This document shows positions 52,439 through 60,819 of a stretch of 64,000 nucleotides of DNA, one piece after another (the stretch's first letter is position 1; each line of letters begins with the position of its first letter). The notes beneath the pieces are model-generated. The model was not told the origin of the DNA and did not search any database. It was given only the letters and a program-made list of their open reading frames with translations. The position numbers and the translations under genes were made by a program. Source of the DNA: Butyricicoccus pullicaecorum (GTDB lineage: Bacteria; Bacillota; Clostridia; Oscillospirales; Butyricicoccaceae); assembly GCA_018366195.1 (NCBI GenBank), contig JAGZIN010000012.1:1-64000 (forward strand), written 5' to 3'.

Positions 52439-54679
52439 TTTTACTTCATCATACTTCCCCCATCTCAGGATTTCTTGCTCCTGCCAATCCTCAAACGCAG
52501 GAATCGCCAGCGGCTTCGCGTAAAAATACCCCTGTATCAAATCACAGCCAAAAGACCTCAGCACCTCGACCTGCTCTTTTGTTTCAATCCCCTCAGCCAC
52601 AATTTGAATCTGCATATCATGTGCCAATCGTATCAGATTGGCCACCAAGATTCTCGAACGCTCGCTCTCGTTGATAAAAAAGCTCCGATCCAGCTTGATG
52701 GTATCGACATCAAAATCCTTGAGCATCGAGAGAGAAGAATATCCGATTCCGAAGTCATCAAGTGCACAGGAAAAGCCTGCCCGGTGAAGCTCGCAAATCA
52801 CCTCGGTCACATACGATGTCTGATGTGCTCCCAGAATACTGGTTTCCGTCAGTTCCAGTTGGATTACACCATCAGGAATCTGATATTTCTCCTTGAGCGC
52901 ACAATATATTTTAGGAAATGTGCCCGCAGTATCTTTCAGATGGGCTCGAGATACATTGACTGAAATCTCACTGAAAGGTTTGTTCTCTATGCGCCAACCA
53001 GCAATCAGCTTGCACACTTCTTCAAAAATATACAAATCTAACTGACAAATTTTTCCATTTTCCTCAAAAATCGGAATAAAATCCGATGGATAAATGACAC
53101 CTTCCTCTGGATGGAACCAGCGCACCAGAGCCTCTGCTGCACAGGGTCTATTTTGCTGCAAATATACCTTTGGCTGTAAATACACCTCAAAATCGTGGTT
53201 TTGGAGAGATTCTTCAAACAAGGTGTTGAGCCGATTTTCCCAATTGATTTTGGCAATCACACTTTCATTGTAAAAGGTACACCGATTCACCCCTTCGGCA
53301 AATTGCGCCGCACGTCTTGCGCGGTCCTGAAGGAGCTGTATCCCACCGCTGTGCGGTTCTGCCATGCAGGCACCAATGATAAAATCCAGATGATATCGCT
53401 GCCTGCCCGCAGACGCAAACGCATTGATTTGCTGAACGAGGTTCTCTGTTCGCTGTATCACCTCTGTCTCGGTTGTCCCATGCAGCAAAAGGAAGAAATG
53501 ATCGACCTCACAACGGGCAGCCAGTTCATCATGCGCAATATTTTTTTGAAACACCTGATAAATATATCGCAAGGTTTGATTCCCGCTGTCAATGCTCCAA
53601 TTTTCATTGATATACTTAAAATCGCACAAATTCCAATAAACGACTGCATAGCAAGACCAGTTTGCTTTCCGCAGGCAGTTCAGGCACTGCATCTGAAATG
53701 CCTCATTGGTCATCCCCCCTGTCATTGCATCATAATAAGCGATTTTTTCCAAGCGTTCCCGCGCTTCCCGCTGTAACGCAATGATATACCACAGTCCTCC
53801 GCCGGCAGCCATTCCAACTGCCATCACCAGCCAAAAATATATGACCAAATGATACGCATATTCCTTTTCCTGCAAGCTCCATGGCACCACAGAAACCTGT
53901 ATCCAATCATTGATTTGTAATGGATACGCAGATACCAGTAGCTTTTCTCCTGATGTGAGCTCCATTGTGAAGTCCAACATATTCTGCATACCGTTCTCGT
54001 CTAATCTTGAAAAAAGTGCAGAATAGAGTTTTTCTTTCAGCTCCTGATTTTGTATCAGCCCCCGTGTATCCTTCCCAATCGGACCTGCAATCCATTTGCC
54101 ATTTGCGGAAATCAAGGCATTGATACTATGATACTTATCATTTGTCTTTCGCAGAATATCCTGAATTGCAGCATAGGATTTGACCCCTAACAGGACATAT
54201 CCCGTTTTTTTCTCTTTGTGCAGAATCGGTGATGAAAATATAATCTGATTGTTTTCGGTGCTGGAAATGGCAGACTTCTCCCAAACGGCTGGGTTCTGAG
54301 TGTTCCACTCTGCAAGGATATCCTGATGATATACCTGCGGAAAAACAATCTGCTCCGGACGCACAATTAGAATTTCTTCCATTGCAAATTGTTCTTTTTT
54401 CTGCTTCAGTACCGCTTCAATGACCGAAAAACGCGGTATATTACCGATGGATTCGGCAAGTCCCTCCACAAGCTGCAAATCTGTTTTCATCTGATATGCA
54501 ATATTTTCTCCAGCCTGTGCATTGCTGTCCATCATATAATCTTTGGTTTCTTCATACAACTCCTTCTTGAGTTTCGCCGTATTGATTAAAAAGCTGACGC
54601 AAATCACCGTGGATACGATTGCCAAAATCATCGCCGCCGAAACATGCCATCTCTTTTTCTTCCCATCCCGCATGTCCAA
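52436..54679 (-). CDS. Membrane EAL-domain protein with degenerate GGDEF
   Basis: About 747 residues. TM1 (about 12-35), an extracytoplasmic Cache-like sensor (to about 255), TM2 (about 260-285), a GGDEF domain and an EAL domain. The cyclase signature is lost (RCEVDHF in place of GGDEF), while the phosphodiesterase keeps EAL in AEALVRW, the DDFGIGYSS loop and QGYFYAKP, so c-di-GMP breakdown is likely with the GGDEF-like part regulatory. I chose TTG 54679, 7 nt after GGAG; ATG 54673 is the alternative. It stands next to the ICE junction. Confidence 0.8.
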   Translation of the reverse strand: MDMRDGKKKRWHVSAAMILAIVSTVICVSFLINTAKLKKELYEETKDYMMDSNAQAGENIAYQMKTDLQLVEGLAESIGNIPRFSVIEAVLKQKKEQFAMEEILIVRPEQIVFPQVYHQDILAEWNTQNPAVWEKSAISSTENNQIIFSSPILHKEKKTGYVLLGVKSYAAIQDILRKTNDKYHSINALISANGKWIAGPIGKDTRGLIQNQELKEKLYSALFSRLDENGMQNMLDFTMELTSGEKLLVSAYPLQINDWIQVSVVPWSLQEKEYAYHLVIYFWLVMAVGMAAGGGLWYIIALQREARERLEKIAYYDAMTGGMTNEAFQMQCLNCLRKANWSCYAVVYWNLCDFKYINENWSIDSGNQTLRYIYQVFQKNIAHDELAARCEVDHFFLLLHGTTETEVIQRTENLVQQINAFASAGRQRYHLDFIIGACMAEPHSGGIQLLQDRARRAAQFAEGVNRCTFYNESVIAKINWENRLNTLFEESLQNHDFEVYLQPKVYLQQNRPCAAEALVRWFHPEEGVIYPSDFIPIFEENGKICQLDLYIFEEVCKLIAGWRIENKPFSEISVNVSRAHLKDTAGTFPKIYCALKEKYQIPDGVIQLELTETSILGAHQTSYVTEVICELHRAGFSCALDDFGIGYSSLSMLKDFDVDTIKLDRSFFINESERSRILVANLIRLAHDMQIQIVAEGIETKEQVEVLRSFGCDLIQGYFYAKPLAIPAFEDWQEQEILRWGKYDEVK

Positions 54680-54964
54680 TTTCCATCTCCTTATCCAAAT
54701 CCCACTTCCATGAGAAACTGCTTTCTTCCACAACCTGAACAGAAAAGCGCTCTTCTTCTGGCACACTGCCCTTTTATTATATGACAGAAACCTCTATATT
54801 TCCAGCACATTTTCTGCTTGCATGGCAAGAAACAACCAGCCTTTGGACAGGCAAAAAAAATATCCATTTCTTCTTTCTTCCCCTTTCCCCGATGGGAAAA
54901 GGCTTCTCGAACCCCCAATTGATATGTTATACTAAAATCTATCAAACTAAGAAGGAGCTTCACT

Positions 54965-55024
54965 ATGAATCGAATACTTTTTGTGTGCCACGGCAGTACA
55001 CTAATCGAGCGCGGAAACCCTTGA
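54965..55024 (+). pseudogene. Truncated low-molecular-weight protein phosphatase gene
   Basis: AAGGAG and ATG begin a frame reading MNRILFVCHGST, like the P-loop start of low-molecular-weight phosphatases (VCxGNxCRS), then continuing as LIERGNP and a stop. The Cys-Arg-Ser part never appears. The break coincides with the start of ICE sequence, so the chromosomal gene is probably split by insertion, with its remainder at the other end of the ICE outside the window. The family call rests on 10-12 residues. Confidence 0.5.
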
Positions 55025-55194
55025 TATTCCTTGACTTTTTGAAGCTGACAGAGAAAATTTACTACTTATTTACTACTTACTAAAATTGTTGATTGCCTTG
55101 CCACGATATAAATAAAATTGAACATTATTCGCATAAGCGACGTTACTTTATCCCAACAGGGAAACAAGGAACGCCGCTATTTTTTTACCCTCAT

Positions 55195-55306
55195 GTTACG
55201 CAGTAAGGGCAAATAAAGCCTTGATTTATGCGGCTCTTAGAGCGCGAAAATGAGAAAGACAAGGGTTGATACCTTTTCCCTCAAAACCGCGTTTCTACTG
55301 CGTAAC
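55195..55306. repeat. Perfect 11-bp inverted repeat in the ICE leader
   Basis: GTTACGCAGTA (55195-55205) and TACTGCGTAAC (55296-55306) are exact complements 90 bases apart, just before the first ICE gene. They may be sites for the initiator protein, part of an origin of transfer, or a long-range leader RNA stem. The remaining 54680-55333 gap shows only the broken phosphatase start and this repeat. Confidence 0.5.
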
Positions 55307-55333
55307 AAATCCAACCAAAGGAGTGATGAAGCT

Positions 55334-56308
55334 ATGGCAGTTTTCCGCGTGGAAAAGAACAAAGGTTATACGGTTATGAGCAACCACCATTTACGCAACA
55401 AGGAACTTTCCCTAAAGGCAAAGGGCTTGTTATCGCAAATGCTTTCACTTCCCGAAGATTGGGACTATACCCTTGCAGGGCTGTCCCTTATCAACCGGGA
55501 AAGTATCGACGCTATCCGCACCGCTGTATGGGAGCTTGAAAAAGCCGGATATATCACAAGGCGGCAGGGGCGCGACGAGAAAGGTAAAATGACCGCTATC
55601 GAGTACACCATTTACGAACAGCCACAGCCCCCAGCATTGGATTGTCCGGTATTGGAAAATCCAACAACGGATAAGCCGATATTGGAAAATCCGACACCGG
55701 ATAACCCGACGTCGGAAAATCCAACGCAATTAAATAAAGAGATACAAAAGACTAACTTACCAAACAAAGAAAAATTAAATACAGATGTATCAAGTACCCA
55801 TTCCATTCCTTTCCATTCCCTAAATCCCTCTCCCTTAGAGGACGCGGCACAGCCGCCGGAACGGAAGCGAAAGGAAGCGACAGACGCATATCGCGTGTAT
55901 GAGGAAATCATCAAGGACAATATCGAGTACGATTATCTGATACAGGACAGACACCTTGACCGGGACAGGATAGAGGAAATCCTTGCCCTTATCCTTGAAA
56001 CCGTCTGCACCAAACGAAGAACAATCCGTATCGCAGGGGACGACCACCCGGCAGAGCTTGTAAAAGCAAAGTTTATGAAGCTGAACGGCGAACATATCCG
56101 CTTTGTACTGGACTGTATGCAGGAAAACACCACCAAAATCCGCAACATCAAGCAGTACATGAAAGCTGCCCTTTTCAATGCCCCGTCTACGATTGGCAGC
56201 TATTACACGTCCCTTGTATCTCACGATATGTACGGCGGGCGCATTATCCAGTCGGCAAGAAGCAAGGGCATACCCGACTACACCTGCAACGAGGACGAAA
56301 GCCTGTAA
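55334..56308 (+). CDS. ICE replication-initiator-like helix-turn-helix protein (DUF6017 type)
   Basis: A 324-residue protein at the ICE edge. N-terminus MAVFRVEKNKGYTVMSNHHL followed by a winged-helix region (LSLKAKGLLSQMLSLPEDWD; GYITRRQGRDEKGK) typical of ICE initiator/helix-turn-helix proteins; a low-complexity middle with repeated ENPT (about 115-140); and a C-terminal helical DUF6017-like domain. I chose ATG 55334 after AAAGGAG; the open frame extends upstream. Likely controls element replication or expression. Confidence 0.75.
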   Translation: MAVFRVEKNKGYTVMSNHHLRNKELSLKAKGLLSQMLSLPEDWDYTLAGLSLINRESIDAIRTAVWELEKAGYITRRQGRDEKGKMTAIEYTIYEQPQPPALDCPVLENPTTDKPILENPTPDNPTSENPTQLNKEIQKTNLPNKEKLNTDVSSTHSIPFHSLNPSPLEDAAQPPERKRKEATDAYRVYEEIIKDNIEYDYLIQDRHLDRDRIEEILALILETVCTKRRTIRIAGDDHPAELVKAKFMKLNGEHIRFVLDCMQENTTKIRNIKQYMKAALFNAPSTIGSYYTSLVSHDMYGGRIIQSARSKGIPDYTCNEDESL

Positions 56309-56329
56309 ACCAACCCAAAGGAGGATTTT

Positions 56330-56551
56330 ATGATGACACAGAAAACAGGAGCTTTGATTTTTGACGAAACCGCTGACCGCTACGACATTCGCTTTGACGT
56401 AAACGACTATTACGGGGGCTTACATTGCGGCGACTGCATGGAGGTTTTTGTGCGGGGCAAATGGAAACCGACCCGTATGGAGTACGGGGACAACTGGTAT
56501 CTTGTGGGTATTCGAGCGGCAGACCTTTCCGGGCTGCGGGTGCGGATTTAA
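56330..56551 (+). CDS. DUF5348 family protein
   Basis: A 73-residue ICE protein with a small beta-rich fold: DRYDIRFDVNDYYGGLHCGDCMEVF, continuing to WKPTRMEYGDNWYLVG. This matches the DUF5348 family found in Tn1549-like elements beside the initiator gene. Function unknown. GGAGG precedes the ATG. Two Cys (CGDC) could bind metal. Confidence 0.75.
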   Translation: MMTQKTGALIFDETADRYDIRFDVNDYYGGLHCGDCMEVFVRGKWKPTRMEYGDNWYLVGIRAADLSGLRVRI

Positions 56552-56644
56552 CAGGGCGGCGTGAAAACGGACGCTCTTTTTTCATGCCCGCCCCATTTTA
56601 CGGCGGCGGGCATACCACCATAGAACACGAAAGGAGGAACCCCA

Positions 56645-57127
56645 TTGCAGGAGGAAACCAACGAAAAGACCATAGCCCTCTACATCAAGACCGGGAAGCT
56701 GACCGCACAGCAGCTCCAAAAGGCTATGAAAGCCCTGCTTGCACAGATGAAAAAGCAGCATGACAAACAGAAAATCCCGCATGGCAAGCAGACCCTAAAG
56801 CAGCTTATGAAGCAGAACGCGGGCGTTTCCAACATTGAAATCACAAAGGACAATATCAAAGCCTTTGAGAGTACGGCGAAGAAATACGGGATTGACTTTG
56901 CCCTAAAGAAAGACAGCACTGAAACCCCGCCCCGCTATCTTGTGTTCTTTAAGGGACGGGACGCGGACGCACTGACCGCAGCTTTCAAGGAGTTTTCCGC
57001 AAAGAAGCTGACGCAGGAACAAAAGCCCTCTATCCGTAAGCTGATTGTTTCCCTCAAAGAAAAGGCGGCGGCTCTAAACGCACAGCGGGAGAAAGTCAAA
57101 AACAAAGATAGGGGGATTGCAAGATGA
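56645..57127 (+). CDS. PcfB-family conjugation protein
   Basis: A 160-residue PcfB/DUF3801 protein of the conjugative apparatus, known beside the coupling protein gene in Gram-positive elements. Seen: IALYIKTGKLTAQQLQKAMK at the start, NIEITKDNIKAFESTAKKYG, ALKKDSTETPPRYLVFFKG and a basic tail. TTG start, 7 nt after AAAGGAGG. Its stop overlaps the virD4 ATG. Confidence 0.85.
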   Translation: MQEETNEKTIALYIKTGKLTAQQLQKAMKALLAQMKKQHDKQKIPHGKQTLKQLMKQNAGVSNIEITKDNIKAFESTAKKYGIDFALKKDSTETPPRYLVFFKGRDADALTAAFKEFSAKKLTQEQKPSIRKLIVSLKEKAAALNAQREKVKNKDRGIAR

Positions 57128-58914
57128 ACGCTATCAACTGGAAAAAATTGCTACTTCCCAACATTCCCTATCTGCTCTTTGTGTATCTCTTTGATAAAGT
57201 CGGGCAGGCGGTACGCCTTACGCCGGGGGCTGACCTGTCCGGCAAGGTACTGTCGCTTGGGGAGGGCTTTTCTATGGCTTTTGCAAATCCACTTCCGAGC
57301 CTTGCCCCTATGGATTTACTGATAGGGATTTTCGGCGCGGTGTTTATCCGGCTGATTGTCTATGTCAAAGGCAAGAACGCGAAGAAATACCGCAAAGGTG
57401 TGGAATACGGCTCTGCCCGTTGGGGAACTGCCGAAGATATAAAGCCTTACACCGACCCGGTATTTCAAAATAACGTGCTGCTGACACAGACGGAACGGCT
57501 TACCATGAACAGCCGCCCGAAGCAGCCGAAGTATGCAAGGAATAAAAATATCCTTGTTATCGGGGGAAGCGGCAGCGGCAAGACGAGATTTTTTGTGAAG
57601 CCGAATTTAATGCAAATGCACTCAAGCTATGTTGTAACCGACCCGAAAGGTACGGTTTTAGTCGAGTGCGGGAAGCTCTTACAGCGGGGCGGCTACCGGA
57701 TAAAGGTGCTGAACACGATTAACTTCAAAAAAAGTATGAAATACAATCCCTTTGCCTATCTCCGCAGCGAGAAAGACATTTTGAAACTGGTAAATACCTT
57801 GATTGCCAACACCAAAGGGGACGGGGAAAAAGCCGGGGAGGATTTTTGGGTAAAATCGGAACGGCTCTTTTACTGCGCCCTTATCGGCTACATTTGGTAC
57901 GAAGCCCCGGAGGAAGAAAAGAACTTCACGACGCTACTTGAAATGATAAACGCCAGTGAAGCCCGCGAGGACGACCCGGAATTTCAGTCCCCCGTTGACC
58001 TCATGTTTGAACGGTTGGAGGAAAAAGACCCGGAACACTTTGCTGTCCGGCAGTATAAGAAATTCCTGCTGTCTGCGGGAAAGACAAGAAGCTCTATCCT
58101 CATTTCCTGCGGCGCGCGGCTTGCCCCTTTTGACATTAAAGAGCTGCGCGACCTTATGGAAACCGACGAAATGGAGCTTGACACCATAGGCGACCGCAAA
58201 ACCGCCCTGTTTGTCATTATCAGCGACACCGACGACACTTTTAACTTTGTGGTATCAATCCTTTACACGCAGCTTTTCAATCTACTCTGCGACAAGGCAG
58301 ATGATGAATACGGCGGCAGGCTGCCCGTCCATGTGCGTTGTCTGTTAGATGAATTTGCAAATATCGGGCAGATACCGAAGTTTGAAAAGCTCATAGCCAC
58401 CATACGAAGCCGGGAAATCTCTGCTTCAATCATTCTGCAAAGCCAGTCGCAGCTAAAGGCAATATACAAAGATAACGCTGATACCATAGTCGGCAACTGC
58501 GACACCACCCTGTTCTTGGGCGGCAAGGAGAAAACCACCCTCAAAGAAATGTCGGAAATCTTGGGGAAAGAAACCATTGACAGCTTCAACACTTCCGAAA
58601 ACCGGGGGCGGGAGGTATCGCATGGGCTGAACTATCAGAAGTTAGGAAAGCAGCTTATGACCGAAGATGAAATTGCAGTCATGGACGGCGGGAAATGTAT
58701 TTTACAGCTACGAGGGGTGCGCCCGTTCTTCTCTGATAAGTACGACATTACAAAGCACCCCAACTATAAATATCTTTCTGACTATGACAAGAAAAATACT
58801 TTTGATATGGAGAAGCATTTAAGGCGCAGACCCGCCCTTGTAAAGCCGGACGAACCCTTTGACTACTACGAAATCAGCGAAGCAGATTTGCAGGAGGACA
58901 CCGACCATGAATAG
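57124..58914 (+). CDS. virD4: VirD4/TraG-type coupling protein
   Basis: A 596-residue coupling ATPase that links relaxosome and transfer channel. Seen: two N-terminal membrane helices (about 8-25 and 55-80), Walker A GGSGSGKT (about 147-154), Walker B LLDEFANIG (about 407-415), and SQLKAIYKDNADTIVGNCD. Normal length. Coupled to pcfB by an ATGA overlap. Confidence 0.93.
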   Translation: MNAINWKKLLLPNIPYLLFVYLFDKVGQAVRLTPGADLSGKVLSLGEGFSMAFANPLPSLAPMDLLIGIFGAVFIRLIVYVKGKNAKKYRKGVEYGSARWGTAEDIKPYTDPVFQNNVLLTQTERLTMNSRPKQPKYARNKNILVIGGSGSGKTRFFVKPNLMQMHSSYVVTDPKGTVLVECGKLLQRGGYRIKVLNTINFKKSMKYNPFAYLRSEKDILKLVNTLIANTKGDGEKAGEDFWVKSERLFYCALIGYIWYEAPEEEKNFTTLLEMINASEAREDDPEFQSPVDLMFERLEEKDPEHFAVRQYKKFLLSAGKTRSSILISCGARLAPFDIKELRDLMETDEMELDTIGDRKTALFVIISDTDDTFNFVVSILYTQLFNLLCDKADDEYGGRLPVHVRCLLDEFANIGQIPKFEKLIATIRSREISASIILQSQSQLKAIYKDNADTIVGNCDTTLFLGGKEKTTLKEMSEILGKETIDSFNTSENRGREVSHGLNYQKLGKQLMTEDEIAVMDGGKCILQLRGVRPFFSDKYDITKHPNYKYLSDYDKKNTFDMEKHLRRRPALVKPDEPFDYYEISEADLQEDTDHE

Positions 58915-59077
58915 ACGTATGCGGAAGAAAAAAGATAAGAAAATCACAGAAGCCATAAACGGGCTTATTTTTATTGCCGAGCGACGGGAACAGCAGCGGC
59001 AGGCAGCTATCCGGCGATTTGTAAAACGGTGTGAAGCCCTGTATGAGCAGCAACGAAAGGAGGAATTGACGCAGTAA
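58907..59077 (+). CDS. Small basic coiled-coil protein in the ICE
   Basis: A 56-residue protein, strongly basic and helical (MNRRMRKKKDKKITEAIN; ERREQQRQAAIRRFVKRCE). ATG overlaps the virD4 stop and AGGAGG lies 9 nt upstream, which supports a real gene. No family recognised. It may bind DNA or another transfer protein. Confidence 0.6.
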   Translation: MNRRMRKKKDKKITEAINGLIFIAERREQQRQAAIRRFVKRCEALYEQQRKEELTQ

Positions 59078-59268
59078 CAAAACTTATGACTGGGTGCAGA
59101 ATACGCGCCCCTACAAAAATTCCTATCGCCTACACTGACAACTGAATACCGCCGCGCAGCAGAATCTTACGCAGCGCGGGGACTTATGACCGCGGCAGTT
59201 ACAAAACTGACCGCCGTTTTTTATGCCCTTTTAGGGGGCAAGCCGCATTTGCGGCAGAAAGGAGCTTT
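59078..59268. other. Intergenic stretch with two hairpins before the Maff2 gene
   Basis: CCGCGC/GCGCGG and GCGGCAGTT/AACTG-CCGC stems, the latter followed by T6, lie between the coupling-protein region and the Maff2 gene. They may be a transcript-processing site or partial terminator that separates coupling genes from channel genes. No promoter of good quality was found. Confidence 0.45.
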
Positions 59269-59484
59269 ATGGAATTTTTTAACTCTGCTATCGACGTATT
59301 ACAGACCCTTGTTATCGCACTGGGCGCAGGCTTAGGCATTTGGGGCGTTATCAATCTCTTAGAGGGATATGGAAACGACAATCCGGGTGCAAAAAGTCAA
59401 GGCATTAAGCAGCTCATGGCGGGCGGCGGCGTTGCCCTTATCGGCACTATCCTTGTACCGCTTCTTTCCGGTCTGTTCGGATAA
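59269..59484 (+). CDS. Maff2 family small membrane protein
   Basis: A 71-residue protein with two membrane helices (VLQTLVIALGAGLGIWGVI; MAGGGVALIGTILVPLL) joined by a polar loop with NDNPGAKSQG. This is the Maff2 protein of Tn1549-type elements, probably a pilin-like or channel component comparable to TrbC/VirB2. GGAGC-type site upstream. Confidence 0.8.
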   Translation: MEFFNSAIDVLQTLVIALGAGLGIWGVINLLEGYGNDNPGAKSQGIKQLMAGGGVALIGTILVPLLSGLFG

Positions 59485-59502
59485 GATTACGGAGGGTAGC
59501 CT

Positions 59503-60372
59503 ATGGAGAGCATACTTGACGCGATTAACGAATGGATAAAGGAAATCCTTATCGGCGCAATAAACGGTAATCTGTCAACGATGTTCGGGGACGTAAACGA
59601 AAAAGTAGGCACCATTGCAGCGGAGGTAGGCAAGACCCCGCAGGGGTGGAACGCAAACATTTTCAACATGATACAAAACCTGTCTGAAAATGTGATTGTA
59701 CCCATTGCGGGGCTTGTCATTACCTATGTCCTCTGTTATGAGCTTATCAGCATGGTAACGGAAAAAAACAATATGCACGACGTTGACACTTTTATGTTTT
59801 TCAAGTGGTTTTTCAAAGCCTTTGTTGCCGTTTTCTTGGTAACGCATACCTTTGATATTACTATGGCGGTGTTTGATATGGCGCAGCATATTGTGTCCGG
59901 CGCGGCGGGGGTTATCGGCGGCGATACGAATATCGACGTAACCGAAGCCCTTGCCGCCATGCAGGAGGGACTAAAAGATATGGAAATCCCCGAACTACTG
60001 TTACTTGTCATGGAAACGAGCCTTGTAAGCCTTTGTATGAAAATCATGTCCGTACTGATAACCGTTATCCTCTACGGAAGAATGATTGAGATATACGCCT
60101 ACTGTTCCGTTTCCCCTATCCCTTTTGCCACCATGACAAACCGGGAATGGGGACAGATTGGGAACAACTACCTAAAGGGGCTGTTTGCACTGGGCTTTCA
60201 AGGCTTCCTCATTATGATATGCGTCGGCATTTACGCGGTTTTAGTAGGCGAAATGGTGGTAGCGGACAATCTGCACAGCGCGATTTTTTCCCTTGCAGCC
60301 TATACCGTTATCCTTTGTTTCTCCCTGTTCAAATCCGGCGCACTGGCAAAATCCATTTTCAATGCACATTAA
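59503..60372 (+). CDS. VirB6/TrbL-like conjugation membrane protein
   Basis: A 289-residue polytopic protein with about six membrane helices, including VIVPIAGLVITYVLCYELIS, FFKAFVAVFLVTHTFDITM and a C-terminal AAYTVILCFSLFKSGALAK. Sits between Maff2 and PrgI as the inner-membrane channel protein does in these ICEs. Residues 25-60 are amphipathic. Function by position and topology. Confidence 0.75.
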   Translation: MESILDAINEWIKEILIGAINGNLSTMFGDVNEKVGTIAAEVGKTPQGWNANIFNMIQNLSENVIVPIAGLVITYVLCYELISMVTEKNNMHDVDTFMFFKWFFKAFVAVFLVTHTFDITMAVFDMAQHIVSGAAGVIGGDTNIDVTEALAAMQEGLKDMEIPELLLLVMETSLVSLCMKIMSVLITVILYGRMIEIYAYCSVSPIPFATMTNREWGQIGNNYLKGLFALGFQGFLIMICVGIYAVLVGEMVVADNLHSAIFSLAAYTVILCFSLFKSGALAKSIFNAH

Positions 60373-60414
60373 CACAGCACACGCGGGAAAGTCCCGCAGA
60401 AAGGAGGTTTTTTC

Positions 60415-60819
60415 TTGGCGTATGTACCTGTACCCAAAGACTTATCCAAAGTCAAAACAAAAGTCGCTTTCAATCTGACAAAGCGGCAAATCCTTTGTTT
60501 TTCAGTGGCACTTCTTATGGGACTGCCGCTTTTCTTTTTGCTCAAAGACAGCGCAGGGACGAGCCTTGCGGCAATGGCAATGATTGTCGTCATGCTTCCC
60601 TGCTTCTTGGTTGCCATGTATGAAAAGCATGGACAGCCCCTTGAAGTGGTAATTAAGAACATCATTCAGACAAAATTTACCCGCCCCAAAGTGCGACCGT
60701 ATCAGACGGAAAACCTATATGCACTTTTAGAGAAACAGCGGGCATTAGAAAAGGAGGTATCAGCGATTGTCAAAAGGACAGACAAAAAAGACGCGGGAAA
60801 CCGCAGGAAACAAGCGTAA
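60415..60819 (+). CDS. PrgI-family conjugation protein (VirB3-like)
   Basis: A 134-residue protein with two membrane helices (ILCFSVALLMGLPLFFLL; LAAMAMIVVMLPCFLVAMY) and the N-terminal AYVPVPKDLSKVKTKVAFNL of the PrgI family, the VirB3 counterpart in Gram-positive transfer systems. TTG start after AAGGAGG. It overlaps the start of virB4 in another frame by about 50 bases. Confidence 0.85.
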   Translation: MAYVPVPKDLSKVKTKVAFNLTKRQILCFSVALLMGLPLFFLLKDSAGTSLAAMAMIVVMLPCFLVAMYEKHGQPLEVVIKNIIQTKFTRPKVRPYQTENLYALLEKQRALEKEVSAIVKRTDKKDAGNRRKQA

